64,000 nucleotides of DNA from WVXP01 sp964348095 (GTDB taxonomy: Bacteria; Desulfobacterota; BSN033; WVXP01). The DNA lies in the NCBI GenBank assembly GCA_964348095.1, contig CAYGBK010000057.1:19011-83010 (forward strand). Reading direction: 5' to 3'. The translations under genes were made by a program, and so were the position numbers. Below are positions 36,232 to 46,238 of the stretch, piece by piece. How positions within the stretch are numbered: the first letter of the stretch is position 1; every line of letters begins with the position of its first letter. The notes under the pieces are model-generated. The model made no database searches, was not told the DNA's origin, and saw only the letters and a program-made list of their open reading frames with translations.

Positions 36232-37359
36232 TTGTCCTGTCTTGATCGCAGCCGTTTCCTCTTCTCTGTTACTTTAGTTGCCCTTGTCGTTCTAGCGGCC
36301 TGTACCCATTTTGAACGACTTAAGATGCCTTTGACCCACCGAGTGGATCGAAGGGTCCGGCACAAGGAACTGATCCGTATCGATAATCGTGTCTATGTGA
36401 AGGTACTAGACCCAGAGTCCAAGGAACAAGAACCGAGAAGGAATTATATCTACGTGCCGGTCGAAGAGTATCTCACCAAACCTGAGTCTTACGATGCGGT
36501 GGTTGAATCGTCTCCGAATCCTCAAGAGGAAGAATGGAGCCCAGTCGAACTGGAGACGGTCTCACTGTCGCCAGAGGAGGAAAAGCCTCCCACTCAAGAG
36601 TTAAAAACTCCTCCCCATTTCAAGAAAAGAGTCATGATCATTTCTTTCACGGACCTCGCCAACCCGGATCACGGAAGTCTTTCCGAAATCGTAAAACGAA
36701 CGCTGTCGTCAAAGATCCGAGCCAGATCTGAGCAGGTCATCCTTTTTGACGCTGAGATTATGAAACAAACTCTGAAGGCAGAGAACCTCGGGATTGATTC
36801 ATTTGAATCTCCCGAGACCATGCGATTAGCTAATCAACTTCATAACATCCATGCCATTGTTATGGGGACGATTAACCATTTTTTCACGTCATCAACCGAA
36901 AGTAAGGTAAAGGGCAAGGGGAAGACGGCATATGCCATTGCCGAACTAAGCACCAAGCTGGTTGATGCAGCATCGGGAAAGGTTCTCCGCGTTTGGGAAA
37001 AAAGAAATCCAATATTTGCCTCTGAGGGAAAAGGAGATTTCTCTGAAGAGAAGGCCCAACTGAAGGCTATCGATCTCATCACCTCCGAACTCAGTGCTGA
37101 AATCATTGATGAAATGAAGGGAGTCGAGTGGTATACCACGATCGCAGGGGTGGAGGGCAGTAAAGTATATGTCAGTGCCGGAAAGCTCTCTGGTGTTCGA
37201 GTGGGAGATGTTTTTTCTGTCTATCCGGCCTCTTCTCCAGGCGAACCCAAAGGAGAGATCCGTGTGGCCACTCTATTTGGGGTTGATTCCTCAGTGGCAG
37301 ACATCGCAAAGGGAGAGGATTTCAGGCCTAACGATATGGTTAGGCCTGCATTCCCATGA
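36232..37359 (+). CDS. Lipoprotein with CsgG-like and FlgT C-terminal-like domains
   Basis: 375 residues from TTG 36232 (GGGGAG upstream, promoter at 36133). The signal peptide ends in the lipobox LAAC, lipid-modified Cys24. A low-complexity, Glu/Pro-rich linker precedes a CsgG/TolB-N-like domain (RVMIISFTDLANPDHGSLSE, AIVMGTINHFF, AELSTKLVDAASGKVLRVWE). The C-terminal domain (GSKVYVSAGKLSGVRVGDVF, GEIRVATLFGVDSSVADI) resembles the FlgT C-terminal domain. It is probably an outer-membrane-associated assembly factor; the partner system is unknown. Confidence 0.75.
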   Translation: MSCLDRSRFLFSVTLVALVVLAACTHFERLKMPLTHRVDRRVRHKELIRIDNRVYVKVLDPESKEQEPRRNYIYVPVEEYLTKPESYDAVVESSPNPQEEEWSPVELETVSLSPEEEKPPTQELKTPPHFKKRVMIISFTDLANPDHGSLSEIVKRTLSSKIRARSEQVILFDAEIMKQTLKAENLGIDSFESPETMRLANQLHNIHAIVMGTINHFFTSSTESKVKGKGKTAYAIAELSTKLVDAASGKVLRVWEKRNPIFASEGKGDFSEEKAQLKAIDLITSELSAEIIDEMKGVEWYTTIAGVEGSKVYVSAGKLSGVRVGDVFSVYPASSPGEPKGEIRVATLFGVDSSVADIAKGEDFRPNDMVRPAFP

Positions 37360-37428
37360 TCATTACATTCTAAATAGGAAAGGGGAGACAACAATCTAAG
37401 AGGTGACAGAAAAAGGGGAGCCTAAAAA

Positions 37429-37911
37429 ATGTTTGAGATTGGGGACAACGCTGTCTATCCTGGACATGGAGTGGGTGTCATCGAGAAAATTGAAACGAGG
37501 GAAATCTCAGGGAGCAACAAAGCCTTTTACGTCTTGAAAATCTTGGACAATGGAATGACCATCATGGTCCCTACCGACAATGCGGAAATGGTCGGTCTGA
37601 GAGAGATCATCTCGGAGCTTCAGGTTCCAAGGGTTATTCAGATCCTTAAGGAGAAAGACGTTTCTGTCGACAATCAGACATGGAACCGTCGCTACCGAGA
37701 GTATATGGAAAAGATAAATACGGGATCGATTTTCGAGATAGCCGAAGTCCTGAGAGATCTCTATACGCTGAAAAACGAAAAGGAGCTTTCCTTTGGCGAA
37801 CGTAAAATCCTCGATACTGCGAGAAACCTTTTGGTTAAGGAGATCGCAATCGCCAAGAGCGCTCAGGAGACTGAAGTTGTGCAAATGCTCCGAACGATTT
37901 TAGGTGGCTAA
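37429..37911 (+). CDS. CarD/CdnL-family transcription factor
   Basis: 160 residues. The N-terminal RNA-polymerase-interacting domain (FEIGDNAVYPGHGVGVIEKI, MTIMVPTDNAEMVGLREI) is followed by a helical DNA-binding half (NRRYREYMEKINTGSIFEIA, FGERKILDTARNLLVKEIA). CdnL-type proteins stabilise open promoter complexes, mostly at rRNA and housekeeping promoters. It heads the conserved run carD, PIN-TRAM, ispD, ispF, cysS. Confidence 0.92.
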   Translation: MFEIGDNAVYPGHGVGVIEKIETREISGSNKAFYVLKILDNGMTIMVPTDNAEMVGLREIISELQVPRVIQILKEKDVSVDNQTWNRRYREYMEKINTGSIFEIAEVLRDLYTLKNEKELSFGERKILDTARNLLVKEIAIAKSAQETEVVQMLRTILGG

Positions 37912-38091
37912 TCAGCCCGAATTGGAATACTCCCAAATATATTATTTGAAACTGCGACAAGAAAGTTCCATAATCCTCCCCTTAGCCAGCCAGTCTCTCC
38001 AATCCAACAGACCGTCCGGGACGAAGATGTTTCGTTGGTCAGGGTTGATTACCCATGAATCGGCTTTGGTCCCGGTTTAGAAGGAGATAAT

Positions 38092-39129
38092 ATGGGATCT
38101 CTAATACTCTGGATAGTCCTCATTCTCTCCAGCTCTCTTGGGGGATACCTAGCGGTCAGTGAACTCACCTCTTCGAAAACTTTCGCTTTATGGGGGTTGT
38201 TATCTGGAGCCGTTCTGGCAATTCTGGCAATCCTTTTTGTGGAAAACGCGAAGAAGGCTTCTCTCAGAAAAATCTGCGGAGGAGTGCTTGGCCTCCTGGT
38301 GGGACTGCTTTTCGGACAACTCATCTCAGCCGCCGTTCCCCTGTTCGTTAAAACCGGCGGTGTCGCAATCAGTGGAGTGATTTACTCTATTTTGGGCTAT
38401 GTGGGATTGAAAATCGGGTTACGTAAGGGCGAAGAATTCAACCTTCAAAGCCTAACCATGTCCAAAGGCACGGGTGTGGAGCAATTCAAGATTCTCGACA
38501 CAAGTGTGATTATCGACGGGCGGGTGGCCGATATCTGCGAAACAGGCTTCATCGAGGGTGTATTCATCATCCCACAGTTTGTCCTCCACGAGTTACAGCA
38601 TATTGCTGATTCTCCGGACTCAGTGAAAAGGACCCGTGGAAAACGAGGACTGGAAATCCTCCATCGAATGCAAAAGTCGGTCGACATAGAGGTTCGGATC
38701 AGTGACCAAGACTTCCCCCGTATCAAAGAGGTCGACACAAAGCTCGTTGAGTTGGCTAAGCGAATCGACGGCAAGATCATCACCAACGATGCGAATCTAA
38801 ACAAAGTTGCAGAGCTTCAGGGGGTGAGCGTTCTCAATATCAACGCATTGGCCAATGCGTTGAAACCCGTCGTTTTGCCCGGGGAAGAGCTGGGCGTCTA
38901 TGTCCTTAAAGAAGGTAAGGAACCTGGCCAGGGTGTCGCATATCTTGACGATGGCACCATGGTCGTGATTGAAAACGGCCGAAAATTCATGGGCCGGTCT
39001 CTCGACGTCGTTGTCACAAGTGTGCTTCAGACAACGGCGGGGCGTATGATCTTTGCCAGAGTTAAAGAGGAAGGGGCGAGTAATCACGGCGAGACTTTCC
39101 AGCACCGTCAGGAATTGCAACGAGGGTAG
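38092..39129 (+). CDS. Membrane-anchored PIN-TRAM domain protein (YacL type)
   Basis: 345 residues. Four N-terminal membrane helices (residues 3-21, 31-50, 60-80, 90-107). The PIN nuclease-fold domain (FKILDTSVIIDGRVADI, IIPQFVLHELQHIADS, DGKIITNDANLNKVAEL) keeps the acidic residues for metal binding. The C-terminal TRAM domain (LGVYVLKEGKEPGQGVAYLD, GRSLDVVVTSVLQTTAGRM) should bind RNA. YacL-type proteins are probable ribonucleases. The stop lies 2 bp before the ispD start. Confidence 0.92.
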   Translation: MGSLILWIVLILSSSLGGYLAVSELTSSKTFALWGLLSGAVLAILAILFVENAKKASLRKICGGVLGLLVGLLFGQLISAAVPLFVKTGGVAISGVIYSILGYVGLKIGLRKGEEFNLQSLTMSKGTGVEQFKILDTSVIIDGRVADICETGFIEGVFIIPQFVLHELQHIADSPDSVKRTRGKRGLEILHRMQKSVDIEVRISDQDFPRIKEVDTKLVELAKRIDGKIITNDANLNKVAELQGVSVLNINALANALKPVVLPGEELGVYVLKEGKEPGQGVAYLDDGTMVVIENGRKFMGRSLDVVVTSVLQTTAGRMIFARVKEEGASNHGETFQHRQELQRG

Positions 39130-39131
39130 CC

Positions 39132-39854
39132 GTGCCGAAACCGAAGAGAAGAGTCGCCGCGTTGATCGTGGCTGCGGGTGAGGGGCGACGGATGGGAGCC
39201 CCTCAGACGAAAGCCTTTATTCCCCTGAAGCGTATTCCGATTCTGGCCCACACCATCAGGCCTTTCGAGGCGTGCAGCCGGATCCAGAGCATCTATCTCG
39301 TCCTTCGCGACCAGGACATTCCGTCCTGGCAACAGAGGATTGTCGATAAATTCTCCTTCACAAAGACCAAGCCCCCGGTGGCCGGAGGTTCACGGCGGCA
39401 AGATTCCGTCCGATTGGGCTTGGAGGCAATAAAACAAGACATCGACATCGTTCTTATCCACGATGGAGCCCGGCCATTTATTGACACCGCCATTCTTGAA
39501 CGACTGCTCGAAACGATGAAGGAGTTTCAGGCCGCCGTGGTCGCCGTTCCTGCCAAGGAGACCATAAAAGTGGTCTCTTCCAAAGGTCGTGTCCTTGAGA
39601 CACCGACCCGTGAAGGTCTCTGGCATATCCAGACGCCCCAGGCGTTCGATTATCGCCTCATCCTCGACGCTCATCGCCAAGCCCTAACTGATGGCGTCGT
39701 GGCCACGGATGACTCGACACTGATTGAACGGCTAGATGTCCCCGTGGCGGTTGTGCAGGGCTCCTACAGAAATATAAAAATCACAACCCCTGAAGACTTG
39801 CTCATCGCTCGGACTCTCCTCGAGAATCGGGGGACACCTTCATTCGATTCGTGA
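39132..39854 (+). CDS. ispD: 2-C-methyl-D-erythritol 4-phosphate cytidylyltransferase
   Basis: 240 residues, GTG start at 39132. The third step of the non-mevalonate isoprenoid pathway: MEP + CTP gives CDP-ME. The nucleotide-binding signature is AAGEGRRMGAPQTKAFIPL; further motifs are VAGGSRRQDSVRLGL, VLIHDGARPFI, VVAVPAKETIKVV and IKITTPEDLLIA. ispF follows after 9 bp, so consecutive-to-near pathway enzymes are co-expressed. Confidence 0.95.
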   Translation: MPKPKRRVAALIVAAGEGRRMGAPQTKAFIPLKRIPILAHTIRPFEACSRIQSIYLVLRDQDIPSWQQRIVDKFSFTKTKPPVAGGSRRQDSVRLGLEAIKQDIDIVLIHDGARPFIDTAILERLLETMKEFQAAVVAVPAKETIKVVSSKGRVLETPTREGLWHIQTPQAFDYRLILDAHRQALTDGVVATDDSTLIERLDVPVAVVQGSYRNIKITTPEDLLIARTLLENRGTPSFDS

Positions 39855-39863
39855 GGGAATTCA

Positions 39864-40364
39864 ATGAGAATCGGTTGGGGCTATGATATACATCCTGTGA
39901 AGGAGGGCCGAAAACTCATGCTCGGAGGCGTGGAGGTACCGTCAGAGAAGGGCCTAGATGGGCATTCGGATGCTGACGTTCTGATCCACGCCGTTTGCGA
40001 CGCCATTCTGGGGGCCATGGGAGATGGAGATTTGGGAAGTCATTTCCCAGATACCGATCCTAGATTTGCCAATATCGAAAGCAGTAAACTTCTCCGGAAG
40101 GTTGTCCGCAGCGCTCAGTCAAAAGGGTATGAAATCCGTAATCTGGATACGACGATCATCGCCCAAAAGCCGAGACTCTCAGACTTTTTGCCCAAAATGG
40201 GCGAGAGACTGGCGGAGATTCTAGAGATAGAAAAACAGCGTATCAACGTGAAGGCGACTTCGCCCGAGGGAATTGGGGCCATCGGCCGTGAAGAGGCTAT
40301 TGCCGCACAAAGCGTTGTCCTGATGGAGAGGAGAAGAAAGGGCAAGAACCATAATACCAAATAA
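39864..40364 (+). CDS. ispF: 2-C-methyl-D-erythritol 2,4-cyclodiphosphate synthase
   Basis: 166 residues. It cyclises CDP-ME 2-phosphate to MEcPP in the MEP pathway. Zinc ligands are in GYDIHPV (Asp and His) and DADVLIHAVCDAI (His). Also visible are LGAMGDGDLGSHFPDTDPRF and INVKATSPEGIGAIGREEAI. Length is standard. It follows ispD by 9 bp. Confidence 0.95.
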   Translation: MRIGWGYDIHPVKEGRKLMLGGVEVPSEKGLDGHSDADVLIHAVCDAILGAMGDGDLGSHFPDTDPRFANIESSKLLRKVVRSAQSKGYEIRNLDTTIIAQKPRLSDFLPKMGERLAEILEIEKQRINVKATSPEGIGAIGREEAIAAQSVVLMERRRKGKNHNTK

Positions 40365-40641
40365 CACAGGGCCCTTCGTATTTCTGACAGAGTTCGCAGA
40401 AGCGCATCGTCTTTGAACTCAATCTTTGAGGGGGAGGATTCAGCTCAAACTGCTACTGCCCTGTGGCGGAAGGTCTTGATCAGCGATTCAACCGAGCAGG
40501 GGTCACGCCTCATTTCTTAACATTCTTAACATTTAACATTCATTTGAATTCTGAGCGCCATTATGTGCCATTTCTATCTTCTCTTTTAGCGCCGCTGATT
40601 GACCCGAGCCATGAACCACTGCGAATCACTCGGAGAGTAAA

Positions 40642-42129
40642 ATGCCTCTGCGAATCTACAACACCCTTACCCGGACAAAGGAAGATTTTCACCCCAGCCA
40701 TCCGCAAGAGGTTCGGATGTACGTCTGTGGCGTCACGGTTTACGATCGATGCCATATCGGCCACGGGAGAGCTGCAGTCATTTTTGATGTGATTTATAGG
40801 TACTTGAAATACAAGGGCTACAACGTCCTTTACGTCAGAAACATCACCGACATCGATGACAAGATCATCAACAAGGCGAAAGAGGAAAAGACCGAAGCCC
40901 GTCTTATTGCCGAGAGATATATTCAAGAACTCCAGGAGGACATGAAACTCCTTGATGTTGAACCGCCCACTCACGAACCCCGGGCGACCGACCACCTCCC
41001 CGACATCATCACGATGATTGAGACACTCCTGGATCGGGGGTACGCTTACCAGGTGAAGGGCAAGGTGTTTTTCTCTGTCTCACAGTTTAAGGACTATGGT
41101 CGACTTTCCCATAAGCGCGTCGAGGAACTCCTTGCTGGTACACGATTTGAACCAGATGAGGACAAGAAAGAAGTCCCGGATTTCGCGCTTTGGAAACCAG
41201 CAAAACCTGGTGAACCCTCTTGGCCGAGTCCCTGGGGTCCAGGGAGACCTGGATGGCATATCGAATGTTCAGCCATGAGTACCAAATACCTTGGCAACAC
41301 CTTCGACATTCACGGCGGCGGGCGGGATCTTGTTTTTCCCCATCATGAAAACGAGATTGCCCAATCTGAAGCAGCCACGGGGAAGTCCTTTGTTCAATAC
41401 TTTGTGCACAACGGCTTCGTCACGAACGAAGGGGTCAAGATGGCCAAATCTCTTGGAAATATAGTCTCCATTCGTCACGTGGTGGACCAGACCGACCGAG
41501 AAACTGTCCGTCTCTTGCTTCTCTCCCACCACTATCGAAGCCCTGTTGATTTCTCTCAAAAAACACTCATGGAGTCCTCGGATAACATGGAGGGATTCTA
41601 TCTCCTATTGAAGGAGATCGACACCAGGCTAGGATCTCTTCCTTGCGACAAGCCTGTGAAAATTCCGGCAGAGAAGATTCCCCCTGAAGAGAAAAACGGT
41701 TTGGACCCTCTCCTCAATTTCCCGAATCGATTTGAGGAGGCCATGGACGATGACTTCAATACCGCTCTGGCAATCGGTTGCTTTCACAATATGGCTAGAG
41801 TTCTCAACCGAATTCTCCGTCATCCGGTAGACGACCCGACGCTGAACCTCTCCCTTTTGGCATATGGCAGAGAGTGTATGACAACCCAGGGACTTGTTCT
41901 CGGATTGTTTCAGTCCGACCCTGAGGGCTATCTGGACCACAGAAAACATGAGAGACTAAAGACCGCTTCTCTGAAAGAAAAAGAGATTACACGCCTTGTG
42001 GATGAGAGAACGACAGCTCGAAAAACCAAGAACTGGAGCCGTGCCGACGAAATCCGTGATTATCTTGCCTCTCATAATATCCTTCTAGAAGATGGGCCCG
42101 ACGGGACAATGTGGCGAATTAAGGACTGA
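40642..42129 (+). CDS. cysS: Cysteinyl-tRNA synthetase
   Basis: 495 residues, class I synthetase. Zinc/HIGH region: YVCGVTVYDRCHIGHGRAAV. WHIECSAM supplies a zinc-ligand cysteine, HHENEIAQSEAATGKSF the histidine region, and KMAKSLGNI the KMSKS loop. The C-terminal helical part ends in WSRADEIRDYLASHNILLED, typical of CysS. A 277-bp gap after ispF holds no gene that I can see. Confidence 0.95.
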   Translation: MPLRIYNTLTRTKEDFHPSHPQEVRMYVCGVTVYDRCHIGHGRAAVIFDVIYRYLKYKGYNVLYVRNITDIDDKIINKAKEEKTEARLIAERYIQELQEDMKLLDVEPPTHEPRATDHLPDIITMIETLLDRGYAYQVKGKVFFSVSQFKDYGRLSHKRVEELLAGTRFEPDEDKKEVPDFALWKPAKPGEPSWPSPWGPGRPGWHIECSAMSTKYLGNTFDIHGGGRDLVFPHHENEIAQSEAATGKSFVQYFVHNGFVTNEGVKMAKSLGNIVSIRHVVDQTDRETVRLLLLSHHYRSPVDFSQKTLMESSDNMEGFYLLLKEIDTRLGSLPCDKPVKIPAEKIPPEEKNGLDPLLNFPNRFEEAMDDDFNTALAIGCFHNMARVLNRILRHPVDDPTLNLSLLAYGRECMTTQGLVLGLFQSDPEGYLDHRKHERLKTASLKEKEITRLVDERTTARKTKNWSRADEIRDYLASHNILLEDGPDGTMWRIKD

Positions 42130-42394
42130 CGGTATCCCCGCTATGTTTTTGACAGAGGCTTGAAACCCGAGATCCCGAGACGGTGCTTGTTTTGGAGAGA
42201 TCCATATAGCCCGAATTGCCGTCATGGTCCAATTAGGGGGTGATTCTGCGCTCTCCCTTTCGGCTCTTCTTTACTTAAGATCCCGCCACTTTTCTTGACA
42301 AACCCCTGTTGCGAGTGCAGTATGTCTAAAGAGTCCTCTCAGCGATGCAGCATCCCCGAGTGGACCCGGAACTTGGCATCATAAGGAGAGTATA

Positions 42395-43738
42395 TTGACC
42401 AGCTACAGGGTAATCATTGTCGGCGCAGGACCAGCGGGCATATTCGCAGCGCTGACCCTCAAGGCGGCTGGGCTCGGGGATATCCTCATGGTCGAACAGG
42501 GAGAGGACATAGAGAGGCGAAGACGGGAAACGGGCAGAGACATCCTGTGCGGTTGGGGAGGAGCGGGAGCCTTTAGCGATGGAAAGCTAACCCTGTCACC
42601 GGAGATCGGAGGTTTTTTGAATGATTTTGTCTCCAAAGAGGAACTCCAAAATCTTCTGGTCGAGGCCGATGGCCTCTATCTTCATTACGGAGCACCGAAA
42701 AAAACCTTTGGTTCCCCTTCCGATCAGAGCGATACCCTCACCTATCAGGCCAAACAAGCAGGAATGGATTTCATACCCACAGAAATTCGCCATGTGGGAA
42801 CCGAAAACTGGGCTAAGATTCTCAAAAAAATGCGTGAGGACATCGGTAAGGATTTTACGATTCGAACGAAAACACGAGTCAAGCATTTACGGGTTCAAAA
42901 AGATATAGCGTGCGGCGTCGAACTTGAGGCTGGTGAAGAACTATCCGCTGATTATGTGATCGTGGCCCCCGGGCGCAGCGGTGCCGAATGGGTGAAAGGG
43001 GAGATGAAGCGCCTGGGCCTCTCGTCCTTGCCCAACCCCGTAGACATCGGGGTTCGAGTTGAAGCTCCAGCAGCCATCTTGAAAGACCTGACAGATACGG
43101 CCTATGAATCGAAACTGGTCTACTATTCGAGAACCTTCGATGACAAGGTAAGAACTTTCTGTATGAACCCCTATGGGGAGGTTGTCATCGAAGAGAGCAA
43201 CAGTATCGTCACAGTCAACGGCCACAGCTATGCCAGAAAAAAAACCGAAAACACCAATTTTGCCATTCTCGTTTCGAGCACGTTCACCGAACCCTTTGAT
43301 GATCCCATCAACTATGGCGGCGTTATTGCACGGCTAGCCAATCTCCTGGGGAAGGGCGTGATAATTCAACGGCTGGGGGATCTTCTGGAAGGCAGACGGT
43401 CTACCCCAGATCGGATCTCTAGGTGCATTACCCAGCCGACCCTTCCGTCTGCTACCCCGGGGGATCTGAGTTTTGTTCTCCCCTACCGCTATCTCAAAGA
43501 TATCATCGAAATGCTCGAAGCAATGGACAAGATTGCACCTGGAATCTTTTCCCATCATACCCTTCTCTACGGCGTGGAGGTCAAATTCTATTCCAACCGG
43601 ATAAGCCTATCTCCGTGTTTAGAGTCTCAAGTGGGGAATCTCTTCTTTATCGGTGACGGAGCAGGTATCACCCGCGGGCTTCTTCAGGCTTCTGCGAGCG
43701 GCATTGTAGCCGCCCGGGAGGTGATTCAACGAGTCTGA
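42395..43738 (+). CDS. FAD-dependent dehydrogenase (COG2509-like)
   Basis: 447 residues; TTG start with AAGGAG 7 bases upstream. The N-terminal dinucleotide fold is VIIVGAGPAGIFAALTL. Family features include DILCGWGGAGAFSDGKLTLS, DYVIVAPGRSGAEWVKGEM, and a C-terminal FAD motif (GNLFFIGDGAGITRGLLQAS). These uncharacterised flavoproteins are predicted oxidoreductases; the substrate is unknown. It appears as a single-gene unit between cysS and repeat C. Confidence 0.88.
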   Translation: MTSYRVIIVGAGPAGIFAALTLKAAGLGDILMVEQGEDIERRRRETGRDILCGWGGAGAFSDGKLTLSPEIGGFLNDFVSKEELQNLLVEADGLYLHYGAPKKTFGSPSDQSDTLTYQAKQAGMDFIPTEIRHVGTENWAKILKKMREDIGKDFTIRTKTRVKHLRVQKDIACGVELEAGEELSADYVIVAPGRSGAEWVKGEMKRLGLSSLPNPVDIGVRVEAPAAILKDLTDTAYESKLVYYSRTFDDKVRTFCMNPYGEVVIEESNSIVTVNGHSYARKKTENTNFAILVSSTFTEPFDDPINYGGVIARLANLLGKGVIIQRLGDLLEGRRSTPDRISRCITQPTLPSATPGDLSFVLPYRYLKDIIEMLEAMDKIAPGIFSHHTLLYGVEVKFYSNRISLSPCLESQVGNLFFIGDGAGITRGLLQASASGIVAAREVIQRV

Positions 43739-43811
43739 TCAGGAGCTCGCCTCCCCAAGAGGTCCTCGGCGATCTCGAGACGTGAGAATGAGGGTCCAGG
43801 GGTCAGGAGCC

Positions 43812-44106
43812 AGAAGTCAGAAATCAGGAGTCAGAATGGACTAAGAGTGAGCGCCAAGCTTTCAGCCCCTTCGACCACAGAGCCACCGAGGGCACGGAGG
43901 ATTTGCTTTTTTCGTTTGCCGGAGCTGCGGCAAACGAAAAGCCTCGGCCCTTCGGGCAGGCCCCTGTCCCGGCAGGGATGACATGTCTTTGGCCATCGCC
44001 GTCTCCCGATGGGCAAAGACAAAACAATTCTCTGCGACCTCCGTGCCTCAGTGGTTAACAAAAGGGTTTTCAATGTCTCTATTTTTGATTCTGACTCCTG
44101 TCTTCT
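43812..44106 (-). repeat. Dispersed repeat C, copy 2, abutting uvrB
   Basis: Inverted partner of 33540-33832. The perfect 13-bp stem is kept (43909-43921/43928-43940) while the 6-nt loop has changed from TAACTC to CAGCTC when read in the same orientation. The element ends about 7 bp before the uvrB start codon, so it forms the whole uvrB upstream region. Confidence 0.85.
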
Positions 44107-44112
44107 GAAATT

Positions 44113-46107
44113 ATGAACACCTTCAAATTGGTCAGCGATTTCAAACCCACTGGTGACCAGCCTCAGGCCATTGAGGAGCTAACCCGTGCCTTGACCGACG
44201 GAGCCCACCACCAGGTCCTCCTGGGCGTCACCGGCTCTGGGAAGACCTTTACCATGGCCAATTCGATTGCAAGGGTTCAGAAACCCATCCTCGTCATATC
44301 CCACAACAAGACGCTTGCCGCCCAACTCTATGGAGAATTCAAGGAACTCTTTCCAGAAAACGCTGTGGAGTTCTTTGTCAGTTACTACGACTACTATCAA
44401 CCCGAAGCGTATATCCCCAGCACTGACCTCTACATCGAGAAGGACACGTCAATCAATGACGAGATCGACAAGATGCGCCATTCTGCGACTCGGTCCCTTC
44501 TTGAGCGGGAAGACATAATTATCGTAGCCAGCGTGTCTTGCATCTATGGCCTGGGCTCACCCGAGGCATACTATGGACTCCTTCTCTACCTGGAAAGGGG
44601 AGACCGAATTTCGAGGGACCAGATTCTGTCTCGACTGGTGGAGATTCAATATGAGCGGAATGATCTGGATTTTTACCGAGGGACTTTCCGGGTTCGGGGT
44701 GATGTAGTCGAGGTTTTCCCAGCCCATGAGGAAAGCCTGGCCATTCGGATCGAACTATTCGGGGACGTGGTGGACACGATTTCGGAAGTGGATCCCCTCA
44801 GGGGTCGGGTCATCCGGAAGCTCGACAGAATTGCAATCTATCCGGGAAGCCACTACGTTACGACCGAAGAGAGGCGAAAGAAAGCTATTGAGAATATTCG
44901 GTTGGAACTCGATGAACGGCTCACCTGGCTTCGTGAACAGAACAGCCTTGTCGAGGCGCAGAGGTTGGAGCAGCGGACGCGATTTGATCTGGAGATGCTC
45001 GAAGAGATTGGATACTGTCAAGGCATCGAGAACTACTCCCGCCATCTCACTGGCCGGCAGCCAGGGGAGCCCCCGCCAACACTCCTCGATTATTTCCCAA
45101 AGGGTTTTCTCCTCTTTATCGATGAGAGTCACGTGACCATTCCGCAACTCAACGGTATGTACTGGGGCGACAGATCGAGGAAAGAAACCCTTGTGGAGTA
45201 TGGCTTCCGCCTTCCCTCTGCGCTAGACAATCGACCCCTCAGTTTCGAGGAGTTCGAGTCTCGCGTCAACCAGACCGTCTATGTCTCAGCCACCCCAGGG
45301 GAATATGAAATGGCAAAATCCAGGGATCGGGTGGTAGAGCAGATTATCCGACCGACAGGACTGATGGACCCCGAAATCCACGTCAGGGCCGCCGCCAATC
45401 AGGTGGACGAACTTCTGGAAGAGATACGGAAACGTGTGGCCCAGAATGATCGTGTGCTCATCACCACCCTAACCAAACGGATGGCTGAGGACCTGACACA
45501 GTACTACGCCGATATCGGTCTCCGGGTTCGATATCTCCATTCCGAGATCCACACCCTGGAGCGCTGGGAAATCATCCGAGACCTCAGATTGGGCAAATTT
45601 GATGTCCTCATCGGTATCAATCTGTTACGGGAGGGGCTGGACATCCCTGAGGTCTCTCTGGTCGCCATCTTGGACGCAGACAAGGAGGGATTTCTTCGAT
45701 CAGAGAAGTCTCTCATACAGACCTGCGGCCGAGCCGCGAGAAACATCAACGGTACGGTAATCCTTTATGCGGACCGGATTACATCCTCAATGCAAAAGAC
45801 CATCGATGAGACAAAACGGAGACGACGAATTCAGGCCGAGTTCAACAAGACGCAAGGGATTACGCCGAGGACCATCAAGAAATCAATCAGGGACGGTCTG
45901 ACCTCCATTTTTGAGTCTGACTACTTCACGGTGCCTCTGGTGGCAGAACCTGACGAGGACTACGTTCCTCTCGATGTAATTCCGGATACCGTTGAAAAGC
46001 TGAAAAAGGAAATGCGGGAGGCCGCGGAGAGACTCGAGTTCGAGCGGGCAGCCGAATTGCGGGATAGGATCCATCACCTCCAGGAACGAGAACTCAAAGA
46101 GAGGTAG
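44113..46107 (+). CDS. uvrB: Excinuclease ABC subunit B
   Basis: 664 residues, the damage-verifying helicase-like subunit of nucleotide excision repair. N-terminus FKPTGDQPQAIEELT, Walker A GVTGSGKT, the damage-probing beta-hairpin region YYDYYQPEAYIPSTDLYIEK, DESHVTIPQ (Walker B), INLLREGLDIPEVSLVAILD and TCGRAARN. The UVR motif is at the end (LKKEMREAAERLEFERAAEL). There is no clear ribosome site before ATG 44113, because repeat C ends immediately upstream. Confidence 0.96.
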   Translation: MNTFKLVSDFKPTGDQPQAIEELTRALTDGAHHQVLLGVTGSGKTFTMANSIARVQKPILVISHNKTLAAQLYGEFKELFPENAVEFFVSYYDYYQPEAYIPSTDLYIEKDTSINDEIDKMRHSATRSLLEREDIIIVASVSCIYGLGSPEAYYGLLLYLERGDRISRDQILSRLVEIQYERNDLDFYRGTFRVRGDVVEVFPAHEESLAIRIELFGDVVDTISEVDPLRGRVIRKLDRIAIYPGSHYVTTEERRKKAIENIRLELDERLTWLREQNSLVEAQRLEQRTRFDLEMLEEIGYCQGIENYSRHLTGRQPGEPPPTLLDYFPKGFLLFIDESHVTIPQLNGMYWGDRSRKETLVEYGFRLPSALDNRPLSFEEFESRVNQTVYVSATPGEYEMAKSRDRVVEQIIRPTGLMDPEIHVRAAANQVDELLEEIRKRVAQNDRVLITTLTKRMAEDLTQYYADIGLRVRYLHSEIHTLERWEIIRDLRLGKFDVLIGINLLREGLDIPEVSLVAILDADKEGFLRSEKSLIQTCGRAARNINGTVILYADRITSSMQKTIDETKRRRRIQAEFNKTQGITPRTIKKSIRDGLTSIFESDYFTVPLVAEPDEDYVPLDVIPDTVEKLKKEMREAAERLEFERAAELRDRIHHLQERELKER

Positions 46108-46202
46108 GATAGGACCAAGGATAAAAGATAGGGTGAAAGGTTCAAGGTCAAAGGGATATAAGATATACATGTCTGCAGTGAAACGTACCTAACGGAGGGT
46201 TC

Positions 46203-46226
46203 CTCCCCCTTGATGGGGGAGGTCAG
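46203..46226. repeat. GC-rich hairpin, left flank of the DUF559 unit
   Basis: CCTCCCCCTTGATGGGGGAGG-type palindrome just before the DUF559 frame. A matching CCCCTCCCACCAGGGGAGGGG palindrome lies at about 46590-46610 after it. DUF559 genes are often framed by such CCCTCCCC hairpins. Confidence 0.6.
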
Positions 46227-46238
46227 GTGGGGGTGACC

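Noticed and set aside
42295..42323. TTGACA with a possible -10 before the FAD oxidoreductase gene
   Set aside because: The hexamer 17 nt downstream (CAGTAT) matches TATAAT in only three positions.
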